A stretch of 39,720 nt of DNA. Origin: Candidatus Nanopelagicales bacterium (GTDB lineage Bacteria > Actinomycetota > Actinomycetes > Nanopelagicales > Nanopelagicaceae). The position numbers and the translations under genes were made by a program. Position 1 is the stretch's first letter, and the number at the start of each line of letters is the position of its first letter. The stretch covers positions 1 through 39,720 of the forward strand of contig JAURGA010000011.1 of NCBI GenBank assembly GCA_030834095.1, read 5' to 3'. Shown piece by piece: positions 18,268 through 28,434 of the stretch. Below the pieces are notes generated by a model, which worked only from the letters and a program-made list of their open reading frames with translations, was not told where the DNA came from and ran no database searches.

Positions 18268-18317
18268 TTTTTCGAGACCGCTTCCTAATTATTTACTTCA
18301 TTGTTTCGAGAGATCTA

Positions 18318-19775
18318 CTAGACCATCATTGGTCGAGCAGTTGGTTCGATTGGTGCAGGTAATTGGGTTTCACCAACTAAGAATTCATCGACTGCTGCAG
18401 CGGCGCTACGACCTTCAGCAATTGCCCAAACAATCAGAGATTGTCCACGGCCAGCATCACCAGCAACATAAACACCTTCGACCGCAGTTGAATAACAGTC
18501 ATCACGAATGATATTTCCACGATCGTCGAAGGTGACTTCAAGTTGCTTCAAAAGTTCAGACTTCTCTGGACCAACAAATCCCATCGCTAGAAAGACTAAA
18601 TCTGCCGGTAATTCTCTTTCAGAGCCTTCGACCTTGGTGAACTTGCCATCAATAAGTTCTGTTTCAACTAATTTGATGGCGCGTAAATTGCCCTTGCCAT
18701 CACCTAGAAACTCTTCGGTTGAAACTGCGAACATCCGCTCGCCCGCTTCTTCATGTGCACTACTTACTCGATAAATCATTGGGTAAGTTGGCCATGGCTG
18801 AGAAGAAGGTCGCTCTTCAGCCGGTCTAGGCATAATTTCGAGTTGAGTAACGCTAGCTGCACCTTGGCGAATTGCAGTTCCTAAGCAGTCCGCTCCAGTG
18901 TCTCCGCCACCAAGAATTACAACGTGCTTACCCTTGGCATTTACCTGTGGCTCGCCACTTAATTCGTTTAGTCCTTGTGCATTTCCCCAAGGTAAATACT
19001 CCATCGCTTGATGAACGCCTTGTAATTCGCGGCCAGACACTTGAAGATCGCGCCAGTTAGTTGCGCCGACAGCAAGAACAATTGCATCGTATTTGGATTT
19101 AAGTTCGCTGCCAGTTATATCTACACCAACATTTATTCCACTTCTAAATCTTGTGCCTTCGGCTTCCATCTGTGCAATTCGTCGATCAAGAATTGATTTC
19201 TCCATTTTGAACTCTGGAATTCCGTAACGCAGTAACCCGCCTGGCTTTGCGCCCCTTTCATAAACCGCCACAGTATGTCCGGCACGCGTTAATTGTTGCG
19301 CAGCCGCTAAACCTGCTGGGCCCGAACCGATAACCGCAACAGTTTTACCAGTGAGACGTTCCGATGGAAGTGGGACAACTGAACCATTTGCGAATGCTTC
19401 TTCAATAGTGCGAAGTTCAACCTGCTTGATTGTTACTGCATCAGCATTAATCCCAACAACACATGCAGTTTCACAAGGAGCAGGACAGAGCCGCCCAGTA
19501 AATTCTGGAAAGTTATTGGTTGCATGCAGGCGATCAATGGCTTCGCGCATCTCGCCGCGCCAGATTAAGTCGTTCCACTCTGGAATCAAATTACCGAGTG
19601 GACAGCCTTGATGGCAGAACGGAATTCCGCAATCCATGCAACGTCCCGCTTGCTTCTTGAGAACAGATAAATCTTGTGGTTCGTAAACTTCTTTCCAATC
19701 AAGAATTCGGACGTCGACTGGTCGGCGCTTCGGTGTCTCTCTTGGAGTTGTTAGAAATCCCTTTGGATCAGCCAT
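18318..19775 (-). CDS. gltD: Glutamate synthase (NADPH) small subunit
   Basis: GltD passes electrons from NADPH through FAD and 4Fe-4S clusters to GltB for conversion of 2-oxoglutarate and glutamine to two glutamates. The 485-residue protein has N-terminal cluster cysteines in C-M-D-C-G-I-P-F-C and C-P-A-P-C-E-T-A-C. The FAD site is [12 protein letters not shown] and the NADPH site is [12 protein letters not shown]. The ATG at 19775 overlaps the gltB end by 8 bases and has GGAGG six bases upstream, which favours it over a longer frame from 19853. It is expressed with gltB. Confidence 0.96.
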   Translation of the reverse strand: MADPKGFLTTPRETPKRRPVDVRILDWKEVYEPQDLSVLKKQAGRCMDCGIPFCHQGCPLGNLIPEWNDLIWRGEMREAIDRLHATNNFPEFTGRLCPAPCETACVVGINADAVTIKQVELRTIEEAFANGSVVPLPSERLTGKTVAVIGSGPAGLAAAQQLTRAGHTVAVYERGAKPGGLLRYGIPEFKMEKSILDRRIAQMEAEGTRFRSGINVGVDITGSELKSKYDAIVLAVGATNWRDLQVSGRELQGVHQAMEYLPWGNAQGLNELSGEPQVNAKGKHVVILGGGDTGADCLGTAIRQGAASVTQLEIMPRPAEERPSSQPWPTYPMIYRVSSAHEEAGERMFAVSTEEFLGDGKGNLRAIKLVETELIDGKFTKVEGSERELPADLVFLAMGFVGPEKSELLKQLEVTFDDRGNIIRDDCYSTAVEGVYVAGDAGRGQSLIVWAIAEGRSAAAAVDEFLVGETQLPAPIEPTARPMMV

Positions 19776-22700
19776 TGACCGCCTCCATAACCACCTTGTC
19801 GACTGGTAAACCTTCGCGTTCTGCTCGATCCATTGCGGCAAGAACCCGAGCATAATCTCGAGGCATAATCATGGAGATTCGCTTCTTGCTCTCATCCCAA
19901 TTTTTCAACAATTGTGCGGCAACAACTGAGCCAGTTTCTGCTTCGAAGTTAGAGAGTAAATCTCTTACATATATTTCTTGATCTGCAGGCAGCGCCAATA
20001 TATCCACTAGTTCTGTATTAACTAGCGCAGCATCAAGATCTAATACGAATGCTCTTCCACCAGACATACCAGCTGCAAAGTTACGACCAGTTCGGCCAAG
20101 AACTAAGGCAATTCCGCCAGTCATGTATTCGCAACCGTGATCACCGATTCCCTCAACGACTGCAACCGCGCCAGAATTTCTTACACAAAAACGCTCTCCA
20201 ACTCGGCCTCGAATAAATATCTGACCAGAAGTAGCGCCATAGCCAATTACATTTCCAGCGATAACATTTAATTCCGAAGCAAAAGTTGCTTTCTCATCTG
20301 GTCGAATAATTACTCGACCACCTGACAAGCCCTTCCCAACATAGTCATTCGCATCGCCATAAAGACGGAGAGTTAGGCCCTTTGGTATGAATGATCCGAA
20401 GGAGTTTCCAGCGGTTCCGTGGAATGAGATATTCACAGTGTTATCTGGAAGGCCAGCACCGCCGAATTTGCGAGTTATCTCAGAACCCAACATTGTGCCA
20501 ACCGTGCGGTTCACATTCTTAATCGGCATTTCGATATTCACCGATTCCCCGGAATTGAGTGCCGGAGCTGCAAGCTCAATTAATTTATTATCAAGTGCTT
20601 TAGCTAAGCCGTGATCTTGGGTGGTTGAATTTCTGCGAGGTGCATCAGTATCGAATACTGGTGCCTGCAAAAGCGGAGCCAAGTCGAGACCACTTGCTTT
20701 CCAATGTTTAATTGCTTTTTTGGTATCCAGGAATTCAACTTGCCCGATAGCTTCTTGCAGTGTTCTAAAGCCAAGCTCTGCCAATATTTCACGAACTTCG
20801 TCTGCAATATATTCGAAGAAGGTTTCAACGAACTCAGGCTTACCATTGAACTTTGCGCGTAATTCTGGATTCTGAGTTGCGACGCCAACTGGGCAGGTAT
20901 CGAGATGACAGACTCGCATCATCACGCATCCAGATACAACAAGTGGCGCGGTAGCAAAACCAAATTCTTCGCCACCCAGCAGAGCTGCAATAACAATGTC
21001 ACGTCCAGTTTTCATCTGGCCATCTACCTGAACAACAATGCGGTCGCGCAATCCATTTAGCATTAAGGTCTGTTGAGTTTCGGCAAGACCTAACTCCCAA
21101 GGTGCACCCGCATGCTTTAGCGAAGTAAGTGGAGATGCTCCGGTTCCACCATCATGTCCAGAGATCAGAACCACATCAGCATGTGCTTTACTTACTCCTG
21201 CGGCAACAGTTCCTACTCCGACTTCAGCAACCAACTTCACATGAACGCGGGCATTCTTATTTGCATTCTTTAGATCGTGGATAAGTTGAGCCAGATCCTC
21301 AATTGAATAAATGTCGTGATGAGGTGGTGGTGAAATTAAACCAACACCAGGGGTTGAATAACGAACCTTTGCAATCCATGGATAAACCTTGCCACCAGGA
21401 AGTTGTCCGCCTTCGCCAGGCTTTGCTCCTTGTGCCATCTTTATTTGGATGTCATCGGCATTGACTAGATATTCACTAGTAACTCCAAATCGCCCTGAAG
21501 CAACCTGTTTAATCGAAGATCTACGAGAATCGCCATTCGCTTCCAGGTTGTAGCGTTCTGGATCTTCCCCGCCCTCGCCAGTATTTGATTTACCACCAAG
21601 ACGATTCATGGCGATTGCAAGAGTCTCGTGCGCTTCTGCTGATATCGAACCATATGACATGGCTCCAGTAGAAAAGCGTTTGATGATATCTGAGCGAGAT
21701 TCAACTTCTTCAATTGGAATAGTTGGACGAACTCCAGTTTTGAATTCAAAGAGACCGCGAAGCGTCATCAATCGCTTTGATTGATCATCTACTCGACTGG
21801 TGTAGCGCTTAAAAATGTCATATCGCTTATTACGGGTTGCATGTTGTAACGCAAATACAGTTTCTGGGTCGAACAAATGTGGTTCGCCCTCACGTCGCCA
21901 TTGGTATTCGCCACCGATAGGTAGTCGCTTTGTTCCAGGAATTTCGCCCCCTGGTGGATATGCGATGTGATGGCGGGCGATAGTTTCTTGAGCAATCATG
22001 TCGATTGATACGCCGCCAAGTTTTGAAGTCACGCCAACGAAATATTCATCAACGACTTCACGAGATAAGCCAATGGCTTCAAATACTTGGGCACCGGTAT
22101 ATGAAGCTATCGTGGAAATGCCCATCTTTGACATAACTTTTAGAACACCTTTGCCAAGGGACTTAATTAAATTCGCAACAGCTTTCTCTGGAGTTATCCC
22201 AGTAATCTCACCTTGACGAACTAAATCTTCGGCTGACTCCATTGCAAGATAAGGATTAATCGCTGCTGCTCCGAAGCCGACAAGAAGTGCAACATGGTGA
22301 ACTTCACGCACTTCCCCAGATTCAACAACTAGTCCAACCTTGGTGCGGGTTTTCTCGCGGATTAAATGATGATGAACCGCGGCAGTTAATAAAAGTGATG
22401 GGATTGGTGCATCTTCAGCATCGCCATCACGATCTGAAAGAACAATTATGTGCGCACCATCTTTAATTGCTTGGGAAACTTCTTGACGAATCTCGGTGAT
22501 TCGATTGGCTAGCGCCTCGCCTCCACCTTGCACTGGAAAGAGGCCCCGAACAACATGCGCTGCAAAGCCTGGATGGTTTCCATCAGCATTAACATGAATC
22601 AACCTTGCGAGTTCGTCATTATCAATCACTGGAAAATCCAGAGCAATTTGACGACATGAAGCTGGTCCTGGATCAAGAAGATTAAACTCTGGACCCACGG

Positions 22701-24288
22701 TGCTGGATAGGCTGGTGACTAATTCTTCTCTAATTGCGTCCAGTGGTGGATTAGTAACTTGTGCAAATAGCTGTGAGAAATAATCGTAAAGAAGTCTTGG
22801 CTTTGCAGATAATGCTGCAATCGGTGAATCTGTTCCCATTGATCCAAGCGCCTCGCCACCAGATTTAGCCATTGGCGTCAAAATAATTCTGATCTCTTCT
22901 TCGGTATATCCGAATGCGCGTTGACGTCTCAGAACAGAAGAGTGCGGATAAACAATATGTTCGCGAGAAGGTAAATCTTCAAGGCGCACAAGTCCGGCAT
23001 GCAACCACTCGCCATAAGGAGCAGCGTTAGCAAGCGAATCCTTAATCTCGTCATCTTCGATGATTCGGCCAGCCTCGGTATCAACCAAGAACATACGTCC
23101 TGGCTTCAATCTACCCTTGCTCTCAATTTCTTCTGGTTCAAAATCCAGAACACCAAATTCACTGGCAAGAACAACTAAGCCAGATTTAGTTATCCAGTAA
23201 CGAGATGGGCGTAGTCCATTGCGATCCAGAACTGCGCCGATTTGTCTACCATCTGTGAATGTGATGCAAGCTGGTCCATCCCAAGGTTCCATAATGCTTG
23301 AGTGGAAGGCATAGAAATCTTTTCGGGACTGCGACATCGTTGCATGATTTTCCCAAGCTTCAGGAATCATCATCAAAACTGAATGCGGAAGTGAACGACC
23401 GCCCAAATAAAGGAGCTCTAGAACTTCATCAAAAGAACCAGAGTCGCTGCTTGAGTCATCGACAATTGGAAATAATCGATTCAAATCTCCTGGAATGATT
23501 TCACTGGCCAATAAAGACTCACGTGCTCGCATCCAATTGCGGTTTCCACGAACTGTATTTATCTCACCGTTATGCGCGATGAATCGATATGGATGTGCAA
23601 GCGGCCAGGAAGGGAAGGTATTTGTTGAGAATCTGGAATGAACCAGAGCAAGTGTTGAAACAACGCGACTATCAGATAAATCTGGGAAGAATTCCTCAAG
23701 TTGCCCGGTTGTAAGCATTCCCTTATAGACAATTGTTCTTACCGAGAGTGAAGGAACATAAAGTGGGAAGCGGTGCTCTATTCGCTTTCTAAAGCAGAAC
23801 GCTAATCGCTCTAAATCTAAATCAAACTCACTATTGATACCCGCGACAAAAATCTGCTCAAATTTAGGCATTACAGATAGCGCGGTTTTACCAATTGATT
23901 TGGCATCGATTGGGAGATCACGCCATCCAAGAACTTGTAGTCCTTCTTCATGCGCAATTGCTTCGATGGCCGCACGATCTGAAAATGACTTATCAATGAA
24001 AATTATGCCGGTCGCATACTTGCCAGCCTCTGGCAATTTGAAATCAATAACTTCGCGATAGAACGCATCTGGAATACAAATCAAAATTCCGGCGCCATCG
24101 CCGCTATCTGGTTCGGCTCCGGTTGCACCACGGTGCTCCATGTTTCGAAGCGCGGTTAAACCTTGAGAGACAATTTCGTGGGTAGCTTTTTTAGTTAACG
24201 TTGCGACCATAGCAACACCACAAGAGTCGCGCTCTTGAGTTGGGTCATATAAACCCTGTGCCAATGGCACCGTTGAAAATAAAGTCAC
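19768..24288 (-). CDS. gltB: Glutamate synthase (NADPH) large subunit
   Basis: GltB is the large catalytic subunit of bacterial glutamate synthase, 1506 residues. The class-II glutaminase domain begins at Cys23 in [10 protein letters not shown], so a 22-residue propeptide is probably removed to expose the nucleophile. The central and FMN-binding domains follow, with [10 protein letters not shown] and [11 protein letters not shown]. The 3Fe-4S cysteines occur in [15 protein letters not shown], and the C-terminal glycine-rich beta-helix has [10 protein letters not shown]. The GTG start at 24288 is chosen because GGGAG lies five bases upstream and because it gives a normal propeptide length; a longer frame from 24336 has neither. 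Confidence 0.97.
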   Translation of the reverse strand: MTLFSTVPLAQGLYDPTQERDSCGVAMVATLTKKATHEIVSQGLTALRNMEHRGATGAEPDSGDGAGILICIPDAFYREVIDFKLPEAGKYATGIIFIDKSFSDRAAIEAIAHEEGLQVLGWRDLPIDAKSIGKTALSVMPKFEQIFVAGINSEFDLDLERLAFCFRKRIEHRFPLYVPSLSVRTIVYKGMLTTGQLEEFFPDLSDSRVVSTLALVHSRFSTNTFPSWPLAHPYRFIAHNGEINTVRGNRNWMRARESLLASEIIPGDLNRLFPIVDDSSSDSGSFDEVLELLYLGGRSLPHSVLMMIPEAWENHATMSQSRKDFYAFHSSIMEPWDGPACITFTDGRQIGAVLDRNGLRPSRYWITKSGLVVLASEFGVLDFEPEEIESKGRLKPGRMFLVDTEAGRIIEDDEIKDSLANAAPYGEWLHAGLVRLEDLPSREHIVYPHSSVLRRQRAFGYTEEEIRIILTPMAKSGGEALGSMGTDSPIAALSAKPRLLYDYFSQLFAQVTNPPLDAIREELVTSLSSTVGPEFNLLDPGPASCRQIALDFPVIDNDELARLIHVNADGNHPGFAAHVVRGLFPVQGGGEALANRITEIRQEVSQAIKDGAHIIVLSDRDGDAEDAPIPSLLLTAAVHHHLIREKTRTKVGLVVESGEVREVHHVALLVGFGAAAINPYLAMESAEDLVRQGEITGITPEKAVANLIKSLGKGVLKVMSKMGISTIASYTGAQVFEAIGLSREVVDEYFVGVTSKLGGVSIDMIAQETIARHHIAYPPGGEIPGTKRLPIGGEYQWRREGEPHLFDPETVFALQHATRNKRYDIFKRYTSRVDDQSKRLMTLRGLFEFKTGVRPTIPIEEVESRSDIIKRFSTGAMSYGSISAEAHETLAIAMNRLGGKSNTGEGGEDPERYNLEANGDSRRSSIKQVASGRFGVTSEYLVNADDIQIKMAQGAKPGEGGQLPGGKVYPWIAKVRYSTPGVGLISPPPHHDIYSIEDLAQLIHDLKNANKNARVHVKLVAEVGVGTVAAGVSKAHADVVLISGHDGGTGASPLTSLKHAGAPWELGLAETQQTLMLNGLRDRIVVQVDGQMKTGRDIVIAALLGGEEFGFATAPLVVSGCVMMRVCHLDTCPVGVATQNPELRAKFNGKPEFVETFFEYIADEVREILAELGFRTLQEAIGQVEFLDTKKAIKHWKASGLDLAPLLQAPVFDTDAPRRNSTTQDHGLAKALDNKLIELAAPALNSGESVNIEMPIKNVNRTVGTMLGSEITRKFGGAGLPDNTVNISFHGTAGNSFGSFIPKGLTLRLYGDANDYVGKGLSGGRVIIRPDEKATFASELNVIAGNVIGYGATSGQIFIRGRVGERFCVRNSGAVAVVEGIGDHGCEYMTGGIALVLGRTGRNFAAGMSGGRAFVLDLDAALVNTELVDILALPADQEIYVRDLLSNFEAETGSVVAAQLLKNWDESKKRISMIMPRDYARVLAAMDRAEREGLPVDKVVMEAVNG

Positions 24289-24339
24289 GAAAACTCCCAA
24301 AAAATTATGAGGTGATTCGGGACGACAATGGCCCAAAGG

Positions 24340-24354
24340 ATTTAACGACTAAAT
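24340..24354. promoter_or_regulatory. Small inverted repeat upstream of gltB
   Basis: ATTTA-ACGAC-TAAAT is a perfect 5-bp inverted repeat centred about 59 bases before the gltB start codon, partly overlapping a possible -10 box (TAACAT, 24358-24353 on the minus strand). It could be an operator controlling gltBD. A match this short in A/T-rich sequence may be chance. The rest of the 24289-24387 gap shows no terminator for the upstream VIT gene. Confidence 0.25.
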
Positions 24355-24387
24355 GTTACAGGTGAAGGATAGCAATCGCTCCCCGAT

Positions 24388-25095
24388 TTATATACCTGTC
24401 AGATGGACCAGTGAGCCAATTCCCGCTGTAATTGCCATGCCCAGAGAGCCACCGATCAAGATGCGAATCGTAGTTTTGAAGTAAGGCGAACCCGCTATTC
24501 GAGCGGTTAATACCCCTGTTCCGATAAGTCCAGCGACGGTAAAGCCAATAATGCTTAGGACCTTCGTGCCCAAGGTTGGTGCGAGTGCGCCAGCAAATGG
24601 AATAAGTCCACCGGCCGTGAAACTTAGGGCAGAAGCTATCGATGCCTGAACTGGGCGCGCTTTAGTATGTGGAAACTGTCCAAGTTCATCACGAAGATGC
24701 GCTTCAAGAGCATCTCTTTCAGTCATAGCTTTCGCGACCTCGGTTGCTAATTCTCGATTGAGACCACGGTTCATATAAATTTCAATTAACTCTTCTAATT
24801 CACCAGCCGGATCTACTGCAAGGTGTTCCATCTCCAACAACCGATCTGACTCTTCAATATCGTTCTGTGATCTAACAGAGATGTATTCACCAACCGCCAT
24901 AGACATTGCGCCGGCAGCAATCCCAGCAGCACCAGCTGTGACTAGAAAATTATCTGCACGCGCGGCCGAGACACCAATCATCAAGCTTGCAGTTGAAACC
25001 AGACCGTCGTTTGCGCCAAGAACTGCAGCTCGCAACCACCCAGCACGATGGGTTTTATGATTAGCATTCCTGCGATAAACATCTTCTAAAGCCAT
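24388..25095 (-). CDS. VIT/CCC1-family Fe2+/Mn2+ transporter
   Basis: This is a 235-residue membrane protein of the VIT family, which moves Fe2+ or Mn2+ across membranes. The family opening L-R-A-A-V-L-G-A-N-D-G-L-V-S-T-A-S-L-M-I is followed by a second membrane segment. A long acidic cytoplasmic stretch (about 80-140), which in relatives binds metal, has many Glu residues such as L-E-E-L-I-E-I-Y. Three more membrane segments reach the C-terminus. The direction of transport and metal cannot be read from sequence. ATG at 25095 has no Shine-Dalgarno; TATGGT six bases upstream could make a leaderless transcript. Confidence 0.88.
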   Translation of the reverse strand: MALEDVYRRNANHKTHRAGWLRAAVLGANDGLVSTASLMIGVSAARADNFLVTAGAAGIAAGAMSMAVGEYISVRSQNDIEESDRLLEMEHLAVDPAGELEELIEIYMNRGLNRELATEVAKAMTERDALEAHLRDELGQFPHTKARPVQASIASALSFTAGGLIPFAGALAPTLGTKVLSIIGFTVAGLIGTGVLTARIAGSPYFKTTIRILIGGSLGMAITAGIGSLVHLTGI

Positions 25096-25101
25096 GGACT
25101 A

Positions 25102-25107
25102 ACCATA
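25102..25107 (-). promoter_or_regulatory. Possible -10 box for a leaderless VIT transcript
   Basis: TATGGT on the minus strand ends six bases before the ATG at 25095, the spacing expected if transcription starts at the start codon. No clear -35 box is seen. It lies in the 22-base gap after lgt, so read-through from lgt is an alternative. Confidence 0.25.
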
Positions 25108-25117
25108 TCTCTTGCCT

Positions 25118-25930
25118 CTAGGACTTTTGGGTATTTCCTGAAATTCTTCTAAGAAAAAGGGTCAGTGCTCCAAAAAACAGTATTCCAGCTACCCAAATAT
25201 TTAGTCGGATTCCAAATATCAAATTGGCTTCATCAATTCGAATCGCTTCTATGAAGAAGCGCCCAAGTGAATATGCCAGAACATAGAAAATGAATACCGT
25301 CCCAGTTTTGAAAAAGTTTTTGAAAAACTTTAATTTCATGATTATTGCGGCAACAAAGAAGCACCAAATTGCTTCATAAAGGAAAGTCGGATGAAAAGTA
25401 GCAAAATTTTCAAATCCAGATGGTCTACTTTCGCGCGGAATTTCTAGTGCCCAGAAGAGTGTTGTGGGTTTACCGAATAACTCGGCGTTAAACCAATTAC
25501 CAAATCTGCCAATCCCCTGCGCGATCAACAACCCTGGCGCGATTGCATCAGCCATCTGATAAAAAGAGAGAGAATTTCTCTTTACCTTGAAGAAGATAAA
25601 TGCCGCAAGAGCGCCGATTGAGATTGCGCCCCAGATTCCCAGCCCGCCTCGCCAAATCTGTAGCGCTTGGATCGGAGAACCATTTTCACCAAAGTATTTC
25701 TGTGGAGAGGTAAGAACATGGTAAATCCGACCCCCGATAATTCCAGCAGGCACAACTAATAGAGCTAGATCAGTTATGTCATCTGGATTACCACCGAGTG
25801 CTTTATACCTTCTCTTCGTTACCCAGACCGCTGCAAAAATCCCGAGCAAGATGGCCAGCGCATAGAAGTGAAAAGTAAAAAATCCCAACTCCAAAGTTGA
25901 CGAGCTCGGAGTTGGGATGAATTTCCTCAT
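25118..25930 (-). CDS. lgt: Prolipoprotein diacylglyceryl transferase
   Basis: Lgt attaches diacylglycerol to the lipobox cysteine of prolipoproteins at the cytoplasmic membrane, the first step before LspA cleavage. The 270-residue protein has about seven membrane segments. It carries the Lgt signature G-R-F-G-N-W-F-N-A-E-L-F-G near 142-154, the H-x-x-x-L-Y-E pattern in H-P-T-F-L-Y-E, and the periplasmic G-G-R-I-Y-H-V motif near 66. ATG at 25930 lies 29 bases after dsbA and has no obvious ribosome-binding site. In other actinobacteria lgt usually follows trpA; here a thiol-redox pair precedes it. Confidence 0.95.
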   Translation of the reverse strand: MRKFIPTPSSSTLELGFFTFHFYALAILLGIFAAVWVTKRRYKALGGNPDDITDLALLVVPAGIIGGRIYHVLTSPQKYFGENGSPIQALQIWRGGLGIWGAISIGALAAFIFFKVKRNSLSFYQMADAIAPGLLIAQGIGRFGNWFNAELFGKPTTLFWALEIPRESRPSGFENFATFHPTFLYEAIWCFFVAAIIMKLKFFKNFFKTGTVFIFYVLAYSLGRFFIEAIRIDEANLIFGIRLNIWVAGILFFGALTLFLRRISGNTQKS

Positions 25931-25959
25931 TTAGGGTCTGCTAATAACAATCCCTGTGG

Positions 25960-26661
25960 CTACTTGATTCCGGCAGCAGCAAGTGCAGCCTGAAATTTAG
26001 CTGGATTGTTGTAATCATTATCAGGAGTCTCTCGACTTAACTCTTTGCCGTTTACAGTAATCGTTGGAGTTGAGTTGACGTTCTTAACAGCTGCATAAGA
26101 AGCGCTTGCCTGGGTCCAGTCGTCGTATTTTCCATTGCTTACGCAATCTTGATACTTAGCTGAACTTAAACCAGCCTGGATACCAAGCATGATCATAAAT
26201 TCCTTGGAATATCTTCCAGTATTTTCTGCACCTTGATTCTGATAAATCAGCTCATGCATTTCGAGGAACTTGCCCTCATCCATCGCGCAGGCTGCAGCAT
26301 TTGCGGCGATAATTGACTCATTTACACCATTGGTTGACCGTGCACCAACGAATGTCAATGGATGGTAAACAACCTTAGCTTTCTTCTCCACGATCATCTT
26401 TTTAATGTATTCGTTATTTACCGCTGTAAAGTTGCGACAAGCGGGGCATTGGAAGTCTTCCCAAATATCTATTTGGTTAGTCAACACAGGGTTGAAAACT
26501 AATCCGGATCCGTCGGCCTGAGAGATAGATGCTGGCGCAGAAACATTTGTTGCTGGCTTCTTATCAAAATAGATAAAGATTCCAGTCACTGAAATCACGA
26601 AAACAATCATTCCAATTACGATAGCGCGTAAACCCTTATCGCCTGATTTGCTATTTGCCAT
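25960..26661 (-). CDS. Membrane-anchored DsbA-like thiol-disulfide oxidoreductase
   Basis: This 233-residue protein has a single N-terminal membrane anchor (about 12-31) and an extracytoplasmic thioredoxin-fold domain with insertion, as in DsbA/thioredoxin_4 proteins. The active site is C-P-A-C (Cys72, Cys75) in W-E-D-F-Q-C-P-A-C, and the cis-proline loop is S-T-P-T-I. Such proteins introduce or reshuffle disulfides in exported proteins. Two further cysteines (A-A-A-C-A-M and Y-Q-D-C-V) could form a structural disulfide. ATG at 26661 has AAGGAGAG upstream. The adjacent MauE-like membrane protein, 26 bases upstream, is a plausible redox partner; no VKOR homologue is in the window. Confidence 0.9.
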   Translation of the reverse strand: MANSKSGDKGLRAIVIGMIVFVISVTGIFIYFDKKPATNVSAPASISQADGSGLVFNPVLTNQIDIWEDFQCPACRNFTAVNNEYIKKMIVEKKAKVVYHPLTFVGARSTNGVNESIIAANAAACAMDEGKFLEMHELIYQNQGAENTGRYSKEFMIMLGIQAGLSSAKYQDCVSNGKYDDWTQASASYAAVKNVNSTPTITVNGKELSRETPDNDYNNPAKFQAALAAAGIK

Positions 26662-26687
26662 TTCATCTCTCCTTGATGTTATTTATC

Positions 26688-27170
26688 TTATTTATCGAGA
26701 CCTAATTTACCCTTTGGGAAGCGATATATGTAGACAGCGAATACTGCGAGAACAATATCTCGTGCAATCTCTACTGTGTAATTCCATACTGGAAGCTCCT
26801 CACTTTCGAGAAGCCCGCCTTTGCCAAAACAGCCACAATCGAGTGATATTCCTCTTATCCAGGCCTGAGCGATTGCGATGATAAACATAATCATTAGGGC
26901 ACCACCGGCGATCGCATTTAGACGAACCCAGATTCCAAGTACTAAGAAAATTCCAATCGCAACCTCAGCAAAAGGCAGAACAAACCCAAGGAGATTTGCT
27001 AAATCAACTGGAAGTATTTGATATGCCCGAACCGAAGTCGCAGATGCGTAGGGGTCGGAAACTTTTAGTGCACCAGCGACAAATAAAACACCACCAAGAA
27101 TTAATCTGAAAACAAGAGTGAGCCAGGGCTGATATTTAGTTGATATCAGATTAGAAGTTAGTTTTTTCAT
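26688..27170 (-). CDS. MauE/DoxX-family membrane protein
   Basis: This is a 160-residue protein with four predicted membrane helices (about 17-35, 60-80, 85-107 and 128-150) of the DoxX/MauE type. The opening R-L-I-L-G-G-V-L-F-V-A-G-A-L-K is typical. It has a C-G-C-F-G motif at 112-116, the only two cysteines, which suggests a thiol electron relay across the membrane. Its start codon overlaps the stop of a 49-residue gene by four bases (ATGA), and a DsbA-like gene follows. Together these suggest a small module maintaining the redox state of exported proteins. That pairing is inference from context. Confidence 0.88.
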   Translation of the reverse strand: MKKLTSNLISTKYQPWLTLVFRLILGGVLFVAGALKVSDPYASATSVRAYQILPVDLANLLGFVLPFAEVAIGIFLVLGIWVRLNAIAGGALMIMFIIAIAQAWIRGISLDCGCFGKGGLLESEELPVWNYTVEIARDIVLAVFAVYIYRFPKGKLGLDK

Positions 27171-27316
27171 ACAGTTGGGTCGATTCCATCATTTAGTGCG
27201 CTCCATGCGCTCTCGGGCTTGCGGTCATACTTCTTAGAGATTCCTCTTTTTGAAATACGAAATATTAAATAGCCGAGAATTCCGGTTGAAATCAAAAGCA
27301 GAGTAACTTTAATCAT
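27167..27316 (-). CDS. 49-residue membrane protein of unknown function
   Basis: This short gene starts with ATG at 27316 and ends with TGA at 27167. It opens M-I-K-V-T-L-L-L-I-S and has one predicted membrane helix (about 3-20), a basic stretch R-I-S-K-R-G-I-S-K-K, and a C-terminal tail S-A-W-S-A-L-N-D-G-I-D-P-T-V. Support for it being real is strong: its start overlaps the hisI stop by four bases (ATGA), and its stop overlaps the mauE start in the same way, filling the gap exactly. I do not recognise a family with certainty. The W-x-A-L-x-x-G-x-D-P-T tail recalls small membrane proteins near actinobacterial his/trp genes, so it could be a remnant of the missing trp block. Confidence 0.75.
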   Translation of the reverse strand: MIKVTLLLISTGILGYLIFRISKRGISKKYDRKPESAWSALNDGIDPTV

Positions 27317-27648
27317 ACAAGTTCAATTTCTGAGTGGAAACAAGTGCGCTCTCCAGTATGGCAAGCGGCTCCGGATTGTTTTACAGATAAGAGCAGGCAA
27401 TCGCTATCGCAATCAAAAGCGAGCGAAAGCACATCTTGGTGGTGTCCTGAAGTTTCGCCCTTAACCCAGAGCTCGTTTCGGCTTCGACTCCAATAGGTCG
27501 CACGCTTAGTTTCTAATGTTTTAGTTAAAGACTCTTCATTCATCCAAGCCATCATCAAAACCTCTTTTGACTCTGAATCTTGCGCGATAGCAGCTATTAA
27601 TTCACCAGCACGAAATCGCTCTGCTATGGCTGGTGGGATTTTCGACAT
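27313..27648 (-). CDS. hisI: Phosphoribosyl-AMP cyclohydrolase
   Basis: HisI opens the purine ring of phosphoribosyl-AMP, the third step of histidine synthesis. The 111-residue protein has only the cyclohydrolase domain, without a fused HisE pyrophosphohydrolase. The W-x-K-G-E-T-S-G-H motif, the metal-binding acidic and cysteine cluster F-D-C-D-S-D-C, and the late cysteines of G-A-A-C-H-T-G-E-R-T-C-F are present. ATG at 27648 has GGAG nine bases upstream; GTG at 27663 is an alternative. Its stop overlaps the following small gene. hisE is not in the window. Confidence 0.95.
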   Translation of the reverse strand: MSKIPPAIAERFRAGELIAAIAQDSESKEVLMMAWMNEESLTKTLETKRATYWSRSRNELWVKGETSGHHQDVLSLAFDCDSDCLLLSVKQSGAACHTGERTCFHSEIELV

Positions 27649-27672
27649 ATTCCTATTCTCCACTATTTCGAC

Positions 27673-28434
27673 TTACGCGCGAATTGGAAAACCGCGTTTT
27701 GCCAAGTCATTTTTTACATCCGAGATCCGAAGTTCTCCGAAATGAAAGACGCTGGCGGCCAGAACCGCATCGGCGCCAGCAGTTAGCGCCTCGGCAAAAT
27801 CAGAAATCTTTCCAGCACCACCACTTGCAATTACGGGAACGCTTGAAATCTTTCTCACGGCTGACAGCATCTCAATATCAAATCCAGATTTTGTGCCATC
27901 CGCATCCATCGAATTCAAAAGAATTTCTCCTACGCCTCTAAGGATTGCATCCCCTATCCAAGCCAACGCGTCCAAGCCGGCGCTCTGCCGTCCCCCATGA
28001 GTTGTTACTTCGAAGCCAGATTTGGTTTGTGCACGTCTGGCATCAACCGAGAGGACAAGAACCTGATTTCCAAATCGGTCAGAGATCTCATTGATTAAAT
28101 CTGGTCTAGCTATTGCTGCAGTGTTGATTGAAATCTTGTCAGCCCCAGCTCGAAGTAATTCATTTACATTCTCGGCGCTTCGAATTCCACCACCAACTGT
28201 TAGGGGGATAAAAACCTGCTCTGCGGTTTTGCGCACAATTTCTAGCGTTGTCTCTCGTTCCTCCACGCTTGCCGAAATATCAAGAAAGGTTAATTCGTCA
28301 GCGCCCTCGAGGCCATATTTCTTTGCTAGTTCTACTGGGTCTCCAGCATCTTTTAAATCCTTAAAGTTCACGCCTTTAACGACTCGTCCCCCAGCAACAT
28401 CAAGGCACGGAATAATCCGCTTTGCCAGTGTCAC
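27673..28434 (-). CDS. hisF: Imidazole glycerol phosphate synthase cyclase subunit
   Basis: HisF is a (beta/alpha)8 barrel that uses ammonia from HisH to form imidazole glycerol phosphate and AICAR. At 253 residues it is full length. The catalytic aspartates are visible in [11 protein letters not shown] and L-N-S-M-D-A-D-G-T. The phosphate-binding loops T-V-G-G-G-I-R and A-S-G-G-A-G are present. The GTG start overlaps the hisA stop as GTGA, implying coupled translation. Confidence 0.97.
   Translation of the reverse strand: MTLAKRIIPCLDVAGGRVVKGVNFKDLKDAGDPVELAKKYGLEGADELTFLDISASVEERETTLEIVRKTAEQVFIPLTVGGGIRSAENVNELLRAGADKISINTAAIARPDLINEISDRFGNQVLVLSVDARRAQTKSGFEVTTHGGRQSAGLDALAWIGDAILRGVGEILLNSMDADGTKSGFDIEMLSAVRKISSVPVIASGGAGKISDFAEALTAGADAVLAASVFHFGELRISDVKNDLAKRGFPIRA

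Noticed and set aside
18268-18317. Repeated TCTCGAAAnAATG before pyk, with a mini-frame ATG-AAG-TAA at the first copy
   Set aside because: Only about a dozen matching bases, with no ribosome-binding site at the first copy; I cannot separate it from chance.
24289-24336. Longer gltB N-terminus
   Set aside because: It lacks a ribosome-binding site and would place the nucleophile cysteine about 39 residues in; the GTG at 24288 has GGGAG upstream and a normal propeptide length.
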